Assembly: GCF_001592935.1 (NCBI RefSeq)
Contig: NZ_LRDB01000006.1
Coordinates: 1 to 34,765 of the forward strand
Length of the DNA stretch: 34,765 nt
From: Roseivirga echinicomitans
GTDB taxonomy: Bacteria; Bacteroidota; Bacteroidia; Cytophagales; Cyclobacteriaceae
Reading direction: 5' to 3'
In this document: piece by piece, positions 7,639-16,028 of the stretch
Layout: every line of letters starts with the position of its first letter
How positions within the stretch are numbered: position 1 is the stretch's first letter
Made by a program: the position numbers and the translations under genes
The notes under the pieces: model-generated
Databases searched by the model: none
What the model was told of the DNA's origin: nothing
What the model saw: the letters and a program-made list of their open reading frames with translations, nothing else

Positions 7639-9011
7639 TAATCGTTAGTTATATGACTATTAGTCAACGGATGGTTTATCAATGGTGTTAGATTGTTATA
7701 TGACTTCGAATTCCGAGGGTTAAAGAAATTCATAGGATCACTCGAAGGATCATCTCGCCAAATTTTCTTTTCCATTTCCGCAAACAGGGCATTAAATGCA
7801 TTATATGAATGGTATTTTTCAGCGTATTTCCGACCAGCGGAGCCTAATTGGACTCTGAGTTCAGGGTTAGTTATTAGTTTCCGCAGATTATCTTTAACAT
7901 TTTCTGGAGAAGTACTTACTATTGGACACTCATTCAAATATGAATAACGTCTGAATACATTCATAATTTCTGGATTTTCCAAATTTGACAAAACAGGAAT
8001 TCCAGAAGCCAGACCCTCGATAGCATTTAGCCCATGACCAGTAAGAATAAGTTGCTCAACCAAAATATCTGCCTTTTCCTGAAGGGTACTTCTTACTACT
8101 TCATTTTTCACCTTTTCTAAAAGAATAAAGTCAATTTTAAGACCTTCTGCTTTTAGTTCTTGAACAGCCTGAATTATGAATTCTGTACCTTTAAAGCCTC
8201 GAAAATTAGGTGAATGGGCAATAGTTACAGTTCCATTATGACCATCTGATTTTTGAACTTTAACACTTGGTTTCCATTCATTGAGATCAATACAAAGAAC
8301 ACTCAAAGGCAAAGCATCCCATCTCGCAGCATCATCAAGCATAATTGCCATTATGACAAAGTCTGCATTGACCGTCCAATAATCTACTTTTTCAGAAATA
8401 GATTTTTCGTTGAAAACCTCAGTCGGTACAGAAATCATTAGATTATGTTTAAAGCTTTGGTCAATAATTTTTGAATATTTATAATAGTCGCTTCCGTAAG
8501 GGATAATTATGACTTTTTTCCCATATAATTTCAAGAGCCTAGCCTCATTCTTAAAAAAGACAGTATTATCAAAAAAATTGAACCTAAAAGCCATTAGGAA
8601 GATATCATACTCTTTAAGTATGTAACTAAACACCTCCAACTTCTGTTTTGTTATATTCCAATTATTCCTTTTCCCTTTTATTGGGAAAAGATCTTCGATT
8701 AATATGTCAAAGTCTTCATTCGAGTTTATTATAGGAACTGCCGTAACAATGGAGTCCGCTTTGTATCCATTAGCTTTTAAAGCATTTGCCCAATATTTAT
8801 TGTTTATAATGGGGCAAGGGCCAAATAATACTCTCGGCTTGTGATCACGGGGAGTGACAATTGTTTTGAAGACAAAGTATCGATAGAAAAAATACAACAG
8901 GTGCTGCTCTAACTTCTCAAATGATTTCTTTAAACTATCACTAGATTCTCTTAAGAATACCCTGACAAATCTGTATAACCTGTATATTAACCATTTCCTA
9001 AACATATTCAA
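7638..9011 (-). CDS. GT-B glycosyltransferase, tandem paralogue A
   Basis: The 457-residue protein has a basic, aromatic-rich N-terminus (RKWLIYRLYRFVRVFLRE) suited to peripheral membrane contact. It then has PYGSDYYKYS (171-180), a donor-domain strand HSPNFRGFKGTEF (266-278) and the loop TGHGLNAIEGLASG (324-337), in which the glutamate-containing helix is the usual sugar-nucleotide contact of GT4-like enzymes. It shares one base with the downstream paralogue through a TAATG junction. The pair probably arose by tandem duplication and adds two similar or consecutive residues. Donor and linkage are unknown. Confidence 0.87.
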   Translation of the reverse strand: MNMFRKWLIYRLYRFVRVFLRESSDSLKKSFEKLEQHLLYFFYRYFVFKTIVTPRDHKPRVLFGPCPIINNKYWANALKANGYKADSIVTAVPIINSNEDFDILIEDLFPIKGKRNNWNITKQKLEVFSYILKEYDIFLMAFRFNFFDNTVFFKNEARLLKLYGKKVIIIPYGSDYYKYSKIIDQSFKHNLMISVPTEVFNEKSISEKVDYWTVNADFVIMAIMLDDAARWDALPLSVLCIDLNEWKPSVKVQKSDGHNGTVTIAHSPNFRGFKGTEFIIQAVQELKAEGLKIDFILLEKVKNEVVRSTLQEKADILVEQLILTGHGLNAIEGLASGIPVLSNLENPEIMNVFRRYSYLNECPIVSTSPENVKDNLRKLITNPELRVQLGSAGRKYAEKYHSYNAFNALFAEMEKKIWRDDPSSDPMNFFNPRNSKSYNNLTPLINHPLTNSHITND

Positions 9012-9060
9012 GATGTTAAAAATTTCTAGTTTCGATAAAAATGTAAGACTTGTAAAACCC

Positions 9061-9999
9061 CTACTTCTTTATGTCTGGAGAGGAATCGAAAACCATACCT
9101 ACTTTGATTGATAAATCTGTAAGGTAATCTGTCACCCTTAGAAGTCCCCCATGACATTTGATTAAAAATGATCCGTCTTGAAACACCTCCACAATTTCCC
9201 CTATTCGTTGCCCTGGAACATCAAGCCTTGTGTCAAAAGGGCTTACTCGATAAAGTGTGACTTTTTTATCATTGATAAAAGAAAAAGCGCCAGGATATGG
9301 TTTGGTTAAAGCTCTAACAAAATTATAAATATCCATTAAGGGCTTATTCCAATCAATTATACCGTCTTCGGGGGTCCTTTTCCCAAAATACGTAGGTATT
9401 CCAACTTGAGGTTGTACCGTGAAATCCCCTATCAATAGTTTAGGGACCCACTCCATGTACATCCTATGTGTAATCATTGACATTTTTAAATAAAGGCTCT
9501 GAACATCATCCCATTGATTGATATCAAACATTTGATAAAAGAATACATCCCCGTTATCAATGCCTGGCCTAATTAAAAAATAATGCACAATGAATCTTTC
9601 TGCACCGTTGATTAAACTCCAGTTGATTGGTGACCTTCCTCTACCCTTCGGTAAAAATTCCACACTTCCATGTCCACCAATTGCACCAATTGAAAGGGTA
9701 TCGAGAATTACACTTGGAAATAAACGCTGCCAGCCTCCCTGTATTAAGAGATCAAATTCATTCCGCTTAAAAAACTCGATATCCTCTGCTGAATTAAGAG
9801 TATACTTGCTCACGTAATATACTGGAATACCATAAGCCTTCGCAAGCGGTTCATAATCTATATAACCTGATATCTGCAACCTTTCTGCTTTTGATTTATC
9901 AACCAGAACGAAATAATCAATTTTAAGCCCACTAGCAAGCATTTTTCCAATGGCCTCATATCCAGCAACATGACAGCCACACATCACAATCTTTTTCAT
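9061..9999 (-). CDS. Formyltransferase (Fmt/GART-fold), variant active site
   Basis: The 312-residue protein has a formyltransferase catalytic domain (about 1-195) and a C-terminal OB-like domain resembling Formyl_trans_C (about 205-305, with GEIVEVFQDGSFLIKCHGG). The catalytic loop reads GGHGSVEFLPKGRG at 108-121 and the aspartate motif GIDNGD is at 146-151, so His110 and Asp148 are in place. The third catalytic residue, normally Asn two places before the His, is Gly108. Enzymes of this fold use N10-formyltetrahydrofolate to formylate an amine, such as Met-tRNA or an amino sugar on a nucleotide. The locus favours an amino sugar. It lies 26 bases after a polysaccharide-deacetylase-like gene and repeats the pairing seen at 10770-12409. 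It is unlikely to be the housekeeping fmt. Confidence 0.85.
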   Translation of the reverse strand: MKKIVMCGCHVAGYEAIGKMLASGLKIDYFVLVDKSKAERLQISGYIDYEPLAKAYGIPVYYVSKYTLNSAEDIEFFKRNEFDLLIQGGWQRLFPSVILDTLSIGAIGGHGSVEFLPKGRGRSPINWSLINGAERFIVHYFLIRPGIDNGDVFFYQMFDINQWDDVQSLYLKMSMITHRMYMEWVPKLLIGDFTVQPQVGIPTYFGKRTPEDGIIDWNKPLMDIYNFVRALTKPYPGAFSFINDKKVTLYRVSPFDTRLDVPGQRIGEIVEVFQDGSFLIKCHGGLLRVTDYLTDLSIKVGMVFDSSPDIKK

Positions 10000-10025
10000 C
10001 TTATTTCGTTTTGAAGAAAGTGAAT

Positions 10026-10763
10026 TTAAGAGACATCAAAGTTTCCAAACTTACTTAATGCTTCCCTATACTCGGATAGAACATTATTACTCCTGCCATG
10101 TACTACTCTCTTTATTCTATCAGAAGGCGACATCACTTCATCCTGCCACCAAGCCGGGTGAGTCAACACCTGTGCATTTTTGATTGAATCATCCATTAAA
10201 AAATCTTTCAACCTCCTATACTTCCAATAGCCATTGGAATCTGAGCAATAGTCATAATTCTTTTTGATGGACTCAGTATATACATTAAACAAACCTGCAT
10301 AAGCCTCCTTTTCGCAACTCATGGTAAATTCAGTTGTATTGTGAAAAGAGAAGGCTCTAATCTCAATATTAAAAATACTACGAAATAACTCCACCTCCTT
10401 TAAAAGATAGTCTTCCAAATCATCTTCCAAGGTTATTTCATAGTAATGGCTATCAAAATGAAGCCCAATATTGTGGCCTAATTCCTTTATCTTAAAAAGT
10501 ATCTCGGTAACTTCTTTTTCGAAAATATTATAAAACTCGGAATGGGGTAGAATAAAGTAATTTGCCCTCACACCCATTTCTGCTTCTATTTGTGCAAGCT
10601 TCAATGCGCTATGCATACTAAAGTCAATATCATGTCGCCACAATATTTTATTTGATGCATCTGATCCTAATTCATCGAATGTGATGAAAGTGTATTTTTT
10701 TAACGCCAAAGCAATTAGCGCTTTGTAATTTTCTCTTGTAAAATCTTCAAAGTAATAATTCAT
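10026..10763 (-). CDS. NodB/polysaccharide deacetylase-like protein A
   Basis: The 245-residue protein has features of carbohydrate esterase family 4-like hydrolases: WRHDIDFS at 42-49 gives the Asp-x-Asp motif, and LHFDSHYY at 101-108 gives the His-x3-His metal pair (His102, His106). A later LTHPAWW at 200-206 supplies the usual C-terminal histidine. It has no signal peptide, so it should act in the cytoplasm on a nucleotide- or lipid-linked sugar rather than on exported polymer. It sits between two formyltransferase genes (6 bases from the upstream one), which suggests removal of formyl or acetyl from an amino sugar, as ArnD does. That role is inference. Confidence 0.78.
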   Translation of the reverse strand: MNYYFEDFTRENYKALIALALKKYTFITFDELGSDASNKILWRHDIDFSMHSALKLAQIEAEMGVRANYFILPHSEFYNIFEKEVTEILFKIKELGHNIGLHFDSHYYEITLEDDLEDYLLKEVELFRSIFNIEIRAFSFHNTTEFTMSCEKEAYAGLFNVYTESIKKNYDYCSDSNGYWKYRRLKDFLMDDSIKNAQVLTHPAWWQDEVMSPSDRIKRVVHGRSNNVLSEYREALSKFGNFDVS

Positions 10764-10769
10764 CCTCTA

Positions 10770-11702
10770 CTAATAAAACCTAACCCTTAATGATTTGAAA
10801 AAAGTATCGGCCACTGACCTCGTACCTTTATACTCTATTTCAGACACCTTGATTTTCCCTTGTCCTGTCAGAAGTACGATTTCACCACTCTCCAAGTATT
10901 GTACTATTTGTCCTGGGATCCCACACCAATTTTCCTGATCATCAAATACTGCGGCTCTCCAAATCCTAAGAACGGCATCCTCTTTATCCAGGCAAAAAGC
11001 ACCTTCGAACGGTTCCGAACTTGCGTTTACAAGCCTGACAATTTCTTCAGCAGAAGCATGCCAATCAATCTTACCATCTTCTGGTCTTCTAGGATAACAC
11101 CTTAAAGCCATCAAAGAATTTTTGCTTTGGGCCTCTAAAACAAACTGAGGTTCTACTTTCAGTTTCTCAGCCACCTTGAGAAACATCCTTGGTATGTCTT
11201 TTTCAAACCACTGATATACCTCCCCAACTCGAGTATCAATATCTATAGGGTAAAGCTTCTTTAATAGAATATCTCCTGAGTCAAGCTCATCTCCAATCAT
11301 TCTGTGAATACACAATCCAATTTCCTTTTCTCCATTGATGATGGCCCATGCTTGACAAGCGTTACCTCGATAACGAGGTAGATCTCCACCATGGGCATTG
11401 AGGATCCCTAATGGAAATAAATCCGTAACCTCTTTCGATATAACACCACTGTAATTAATACTAATGGCAATGGCTACATCATTCGAAGTTGATAGCTTCA
11501 ATATTTTGTCTTTTGAAATTGCGGGATCATGCAGAAATGGACAATTTAGTTCATCTGCAAAAGCTTTAAAATCATCCGACCCTACTTCGTATTCTGGAGC
11601 CTCTTTGGAGGTAATAATATAAGCTATCTCAAATCCTTTACTTTGCAGTAACTTACCTGTATCAAGCAATACTTTTGTTCTCCCAATCAGAGCTACCTTC
11701 AT
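10770..11702 (-). CDS. Formyltransferase (Fmt/GART-fold), canonical active site
   Basis: The 310-residue protein has the catalytic loop NAHGGDLPRYRG at 102-113 and ELDSGD at 139-144, so Asn102, His104 and Asp141 form the canonical triad. The C-terminal region (about 200-305, ending near GQGKIKVSEIEYKG) matches the OB-like tail of Fmt and sugar formyltransferases. The start ATG overlaps the stop of the upstream deacetylase-like gene by four bases, indicating coupled translation. It likely uses N10-formyltetrahydrofolate to formylate an amino group on an NDP-sugar; the amine could come from the aminotransferase at 18571-19713. Met-tRNA formyltransferase is the alternative, but context argues against it. 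Confidence 0.88.
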   Translation of the reverse strand: MKVALIGRTKVLLDTGKLLQSKGFEIAYIITSKEAPEYEVGSDDFKAFADELNCPFLHDPAISKDKILKLSTSNDVAIAISINYSGVISKEVTDLFPLGILNAHGGDLPRYRGNACQAWAIINGEKEIGLCIHRMIGDELDSGDILLKKLYPIDIDTRVGEVYQWFEKDIPRMFLKVAEKLKVEPQFVLEAQSKNSLMALRCYPRRPEDGKIDWHASAEEIVRLVNASSEPFEGAFCLDKEDAVLRIWRAAVFDDQENWCGIPGQIVQYLESGEIVLLTGQGKIKVSEIEYKGTRSVADTFFKSLRVRFY

Positions 11703-12409
11703 TTTTTTCCTCCAAATTGTAAACTAACATCGTATAGTTTCGAGGACATTAAGCCATTCAGTGAAACATGCTCTAACAAGGCAATCAAAATATCTCTGGT
11801 CCCTAAAACTTCTCCTATATTCTGAACAGTTCTTAACAATCCCATATTCTGTTGATCATGTTTTATTTTTGTAAAACGATCATTATTCTCTGAATTTAAA
11901 TAGATATGAATGGGATGGAAATTAAAAATATTTAATCGCTTGTCCATTAAGTCTATCTTGCTATCATCAAATGGATAATCTAATGCAAAATGATAATCAT
12001 CCTCCCAGTTAAATGGAATTCTACACAAGCCATTCCATAAAATAAATGGCTTAATCCCTTGATGGTATGGTAAAAAGTGGTTTACCTCATAAGTGATTCC
12101 AAATTTTCTGTACATCTCCAGAATATACCCGCTTTGAGTAAGGCTATGAGACCTAGCACCTTTTGCCTCTGGGTACATCTCCTTTAAATTAGACATTACA
12201 TCTTCAACATTCCCTCCTTTTCCCTGTAGAATCTGATTGAAATTTGGGTGCAAACCAATTTCAAATAAATCACGATCACAATTGTCCAATACCTCTGACT
12301 TATGTGTCGTGAAAATAGTACAAGGCACATCGTATTTCTTAAATAAATCAAGGGTATCTTGAATCACCTCTTCAGGAGCCCAGTCTACATCAATAGTAAA
12401 ACAATTCAC
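11699..12409 (-). CDS. NodB/polysaccharide deacetylase-like protein B (WbmS-like)
   Basis: The 236-residue protein starts CFTIDVDWAPEE, placing an Asp-x-Asp motif (Asp7, Asp9) at the first strand of a deacetylase-type barrel. EIGLHPNFNQ (50-59) gives the first metal His54, but the second position of the His-x3-His motif is Asn58. GARSHSL (84-90) resembles the catalytic Arg motif and FHPIHIYLN (164-172) the C-terminal His motif. It resembles cytoplasmic deacetylase-like proteins of O-antigen loci such as Bordetella WbmS; this is from memory and not searched. It overlaps the formyltransferase gene by four bases, so the two products are probably needed in similar amounts. There is no signal peptide. 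Confidence 0.77.
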   Translation of the reverse strand: MNCFTIDVDWAPEEVIQDTLDLFKKYDVPCTIFTTHKSEVLDNCDRDLFEIGLHPNFNQILQGKGGNVEDVMSNLKEMYPEAKGARSHSLTQSGYILEMYRKFGITYEVNHFLPYHQGIKPFILWNGLCRIPFNWEDDYHFALDYPFDDSKIDLMDKRLNIFNFHPIHIYLNSENNDRFTKIKHDQQNMGLLRTVQNIGEVLGTRDILIALLEHVSLNGLMSSKLYDVSLQFGGKK

Positions 12410-12419
12410 ATTTCTTTTT

Positions 12420-13574
12420 TTAAATAATAAAATCGTCTAGACAATAAATAACCATTTTGTCTTTCCCTATTTTATCTATGATCTTATTTTTAATTTTTTG
12501 CCCGAAAGCGGCACTCATGATCACCATATGTGTTACAGGCTCATCTACTACATCTTGAAAGTTTTCTACTTTTATTTCAAAGCCATCGAAGTACTGATTA
12601 TAAATTCCAGCGTTATCATCAAAAAACCTGATGTTATTGTTACTTCCGATGTCGGCAATTGCCAGGTAAGGCATGGCTCTTAATGGAATATAACAGCCTA
12701 AAGTATTGTTTTCTTGAAGCCCTAAATTAATTAAGTCAACTACCTTATTTTTTAGTGTATGTAAGTTTTTATCAAATTTTTCAAATTTGCTAGTACCTTT
12801 TTTCGCAGTCCAATCCTTAGTTTCTGAAACTTTAGCAACGCAGTATAACACCCCACCAAAATCAGCCGGCCGAATACTCAACACTTCGAACCCAGCTGAT
12901 TCCACTACATTACGAAGCGATTCTTGGTCGAAGTAATTTAGATGTTCATGCAAGATCATAGACATGTCTCCAGAGTCGATATATCTTGTGCAATCTGGAA
13001 CTGCAAAAGCGATCAAACCTCCTGTATTTAAATCCTTCGCATGTTCTTTAATGAAAGCTGAGGGTTCTAAAACATGTTCTAAAACATCATAATGAATAAT
13101 CATATCCGTTTTCGGCATTTCATTGCTTGTTGGATAGAAGTCTTCTATTACCTCAATGCCTAGCTCTGCTCCAGCTTGAATCGCTATAGGACTGGGATCG
13201 ATTGCAGCCACATCAAAACCCTTTTCTTTGAGTTTCCCTAGGATATAACATCCTCCTGCGCCAACCTCTGAGATTCTTTTAGTTGATGGATTTAATTTGT
13301 CAATTGATTGTTCAATAAATTCAAGAAAATCACCACCGTAACTTATTGCTAGGTCGTGCCCTTCCTGTAAGTATCCTACGTTATAATCCTCTTTGTAAAT
13401 AGTTTCAAGATAACCCCATGTTTGATCGTTTCTTTTTTGAATGATTAATTGATAGTCTTCATTAAATTCGAAACTAAAATCAACAAAATCGGGAACGGGA
13501 TTAACGGGTGAATTTGGTTTATCTGTCATTCTCCAATAGAATGGAAGTTTCCCTAATTTAATCTCTCTTTTCAT
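12420..13574 (-). CDS. Two-domain methyltransferase (sugar C-methyltransferase-like)
   Basis: In this 384-residue protein the core starts near residue 80. Motif I is ISEVGAGGCYILGKL (101-115), Asp126 follows in AAIDPSPIAI, and DVLEHV is at 163-168. HEHLNYF at 209-215 is typical of sugar C-methyltransferases, whose central part carries an 'EH-x-x-YF' motif. The C-terminal third (about 255-384), with GCYIPLRAMPY and RFFDDNAGIYNQYF, resembles the Rossmann-like C-domain of those enzymes. The usual N-terminal zinc-binding cysteines are not visible. It probably methylates a keto- or amino-sugar intermediate. It lies 10 bases upstream of the deacetylase-like gene and 2 bases after the flavoprotein gene, within the tailoring operon. 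Confidence 0.82.
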   Translation of the reverse strand: MKREIKLGKLPFYWRMTDKPNSPVNPVPDFVDFSFEFNEDYQLIIQKRNDQTWGYLETIYKEDYNVGYLQEGHDLAISYGGDFLEFIEQSIDKLNPSTKRISEVGAGGCYILGKLKEKGFDVAAIDPSPIAIQAGAELGIEVIEDFYPTSNEMPKTDMIIHYDVLEHVLEPSAFIKEHAKDLNTGGLIAFAVPDCTRYIDSGDMSMILHEHLNYFDQESLRNVVESAGFEVLSIRPADFGGVLYCVAKVSETKDWTAKKGTSKFEKFDKNLHTLKNKVVDLINLGLQENNTLGCYIPLRAMPYLAIADIGSNNNIRFFDDNAGIYNQYFDGFEIKVENFQDVVDEPVTHMVIMSAAFGQKIKNKIIDKIGKDKMVIYCLDDFII

Positions 13575-13576
13575 CC

Positions 13577-14989
13577 TTAATTACTTTTTTGATAAACATC
13601 AACGAGAACATCTGTTTGAAAAAATAGGTTATCCTTAGCTAGGATACCAATCATTTCAATATTGCCGATATTCATGTCTGTTATCTGTTTCCGAATATTT
13701 CTTATTGCACTTATGTTGTTTTTTGATGGCATAGGAAAACCACTTTCCAAAGGTTCTGCCTTTGCGAAAACTATTTCGGTTCCTCCTTGTAAAACATCAA
13801 ATCTCTTTAGCTCATCTATTGCGATTTCTTCAAAAGACAATTTCGATTCCTCGATTTGTTGATCACTCATTAAAAGCTCAATACTGATTGGATACAAACC
13901 ATTCCTTTTTGCTCCAGAACAATAGGCATTAAAATCATTCAATCGATAAGTATGGAAACCATCTTCATAGCAAAAGAAATAGAATAGGCCAGCCATATCC
14001 AATGGCTTATCTAGCAATAGGCTAACCACCACGGTTTTCAATGGTTTATCATACTTCAATCCAGTAAAATCAACCCCTAACATCCTTCCTAAAAGTGGAA
14101 TACCTCCTGTCCAAACAAAATCCTGAATTTTGTCAATTTCAATAAGTTCCCCACCTGTAAATAGAGAAATAGAATCAACCTTGTTACTTTTTAAGTTAAC
14201 TTTCCTTAGCTCAGATGATAGTTTAAACTCAACATTTAAATCTTTCAATTTTGCTACTAGGGCCTCTATAACACGATACATCCCATAATTCCGTGGGTAA
14301 TATGCTTTTCTTCCAGAAGATAAATTAAGGGGGAGTTCCCTTTGATGACTATAAGCCAACTTAGACCTTAGAACATCCGACTTAATCAAATCGTCCAACA
14401 ATGGAGCATCATATAAAGCCACTCTTGTCATTGGTGTGAAAATAGTAGCCATGTAATCCAGTTCACCGGCAGGTTTTTGATGAATTTTCTCTACGGAAGG
14501 AATAATTGTTTTTGAGGCAATATAATTTCCAAACCGATGGTTGGCATACTCCTCTGCAGAGAGATCCGTTTTAGGTTTACTTTTAGAATCCTCTTCTTTT
14601 AGGTTAGAGAAAAACTCGAACATGCACTTTTCATATTCTTGTTTTTCAAGGTTTCTTAAATCAAAATAAGGAGTGTTTTTTTGCAAGGTATTTGAATAAT
14701 AAATACCCGCTAAATCGCGATTCTCTCCTTCCAATATTTGCCAATCTTCCTTTTCGAGTAGAGAAAAAATAAAATCATCTAACTCCTGAATCCCGGTTTC
14801 CATGATATTATGCATTCCGTAGTCAAAAACACCATAATCATCACCATAATCCAGCTTTCTTAGCAAGCCTCCAACTTCTGAATTTTTTTCAATAATAATT
14901 ACATCAGTATCTCTTTTAGAGGCCAAATAATAAGCCCTTAATAATCCTGAAATACCTGACCCAATAATGATCGATTTACTCTTCCCCAT
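13577..14989 (-). CDS. FAD-dependent oxidoreductase (UGM/protoporphyrinogen oxidase-like)
   Basis: The 470-residue protein starts with a dinucleotide-binding motif, IIIGSGISGLL (7-17), with the strand-ending Glu34 in IIIEKNSEVGGLLR, the FAD-binding pattern of amine oxidase/UDP-galactopyranose mutase relatives. FDYGMH (55-60) matches the position of the 'FDxGxH' segment in those families. It carries no signal peptide, so it is cytoplasmic. It may isomerise a nucleotide sugar (pyranose to furanose) or oxidise a sugar or amine; sequence alone does not decide. Its start overlaps the end of the FemAB-like gene by 14 bases, and the methyltransferase follows 2 bases later, so it is a firm member of the operon. 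Confidence 0.82.
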   Translation of the reverse strand: MGKSKSIIIGSGISGLLRAYYLASKRDTDVIIIEKNSEVGGLLRKLDYGDDYGVFDYGMHNIMETGIQELDDFIFSLLEKEDWQILEGENRDLAGIYYSNTLQKNTPYFDLRNLEKQEYEKCMFEFFSNLKEEDSKSKPKTDLSAEEYANHRFGNYIASKTIIPSVEKIHQKPAGELDYMATIFTPMTRVALYDAPLLDDLIKSDVLRSKLAYSHQRELPLNLSSGRKAYYPRNYGMYRVIEALVAKLKDLNVEFKLSSELRKVNLKSNKVDSISLFTGGELIEIDKIQDFVWTGGIPLLGRMLGVDFTGLKYDKPLKTVVVSLLLDKPLDMAGLFYFFCYEDGFHTYRLNDFNAYCSGAKRNGLYPISIELLMSDQQIEESKLSFEEIAIDELKRFDVLQGGTEIVFAKAEPLESGFPMPSKNNISAIRNIRKQITDMNIGNIEMIGILAKDNLFFQTDVLVDVYQKSN

Positions 14990-16028
14990 CCTTGTTAATA
15001 TTTAATTGATTAAAGGGTAAGACAAAAAAGTCTGTATACTCACTTAATAATTCCTCTGGGGTGCTCTGGAAGATATCCTTATTATTAATTTGGGTGTGGT
15101 AATAATATTTTTCATCAAAAGTCCCCCAACGTTTTTTAAACCGGTACACTCCTTCTTGAGTTTCCCAAGTCCCTCCCCAATTCCATAATTTATAGCCTTG
15201 CTCAGAAGCATCTTTCATTGCCTGAAGTATAAGTAAACTCATTGGCTGTTTATCCCTATGGTCCGACTTTATTACAGGGGTGTAGTATTCAACCGTATTT
15301 TTATGATAAAATAGCAACAAGCATGAGATAGGCTCTCCATCAAAAGAGGCAGTATAGATTTTATAGTCCTTATTAGCTTCATAAATACTAGGAAATATCT
15401 TAAAAAATTGCTCGTTTTTTGGCTTCCCTCCAATTGCTTCCATATTTTCTAAATGAACCTGATATAAAAAGTCCAGTTTAGAATTATCAACACTTATAAC
15501 TAAGCCCGACTTCATTGACTTTCGAACCATGTTCCGAGTTTTATAATGAAATAAATTCATTAGATTCTCTTCGAAATTACTTTCAAAACCAATGTCCGTA
15601 AACTGGCCAATTCTGAAATCAGTCAGGTTGCTTTTTATTCTAGAAAAATCTTGATCGGATAAAAGTGGGATAGAAATCACTGTAGATGCAGCTATCGTTT
15701 CTTTCCCTATAACTTTTTCGTTATAATAGTTTATTAAATACTGGAATACTTCATCATTTTTTGTTAATAGCCCACCATTACTCCCATAAAAAGGTAAGGA
15801 ATTTACAACCTCTCCATACTTTCCATTCTTAATCATCATAGGTAAAACGCCCACGATTTCATCCTGAATAATCGCTATTATATAAAGAGCCTCAACACCT
15901 AATAATTTTATAAGTAGGTTCCTATACTTTAATGAATGATAGAGCATTGAAGCATCATGATCGTAAACAAACTTTTCATATTTGTCTTCCCATTCATGAT
16001 TTAATATGATGCAGTTGATATCATTCAT
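14976..16028 (-). CDS. FemAB-related GNAT-fold acyl/aminoacyltransferase
   Basis: The 350-residue protein has the double-GNAT look of FemAB/BioF2-like acetyltransferases. The central region has a basic patch, TRNMVRKSMKSGL, and the C-terminal GNAT half has YTPVIKSDHRDKQP, LWNWGGTW (281-288) and FKKRWG (297-302), a signature of this group. The family attaches acyl groups or amino acids to amines on cell-wall or exopolysaccharide precursors. Here it could N-acylate the amino sugar made in this cassette. The donor (acyl-CoA or aminoacyl-tRNA) cannot be read. It overlaps the upstream methyltransferase gene by 8 bases and the downstream flavoprotein gene by 14. Confidence 0.8.
   Translation of the reverse strand: MNDINCIILNHEWEDKYEKFVYDHDASMLYHSLKYRNLLIKLLGVEALYIIAIIQDEIVGVLPMMIKNGKYGEVVNSLPFYGSNGGLLTKNDEVFQYLINYYNEKVIGKETIAASTVISIPLLSDQDFSRIKSNLTDFRIGQFTDIGFESNFEENLMNLFHYKTRNMVRKSMKSGLVISVDNSKLDFLYQVHLENMEAIGGKPKNEQFFKIFPSIYEANKDYKIYTASFDGEPISCLLLFYHKNTVEYYTPVIKSDHRDKQPMSLLILQAMKDASEQGYKLWNWGGTWETQEGVYRFKKRWGTFDEKYYYHTQINNKDIFQSTPEELLSEYTDFFVLPFNQLNINKDGEE

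Noticed and set aside
9061-11702. Housekeeping methionyl-tRNA formyltransferase
   Set aside because: Two copies lie in a polysaccharide operon paired with deacetylase-like genes and without def (peptide deformylase), and one has a changed active site.
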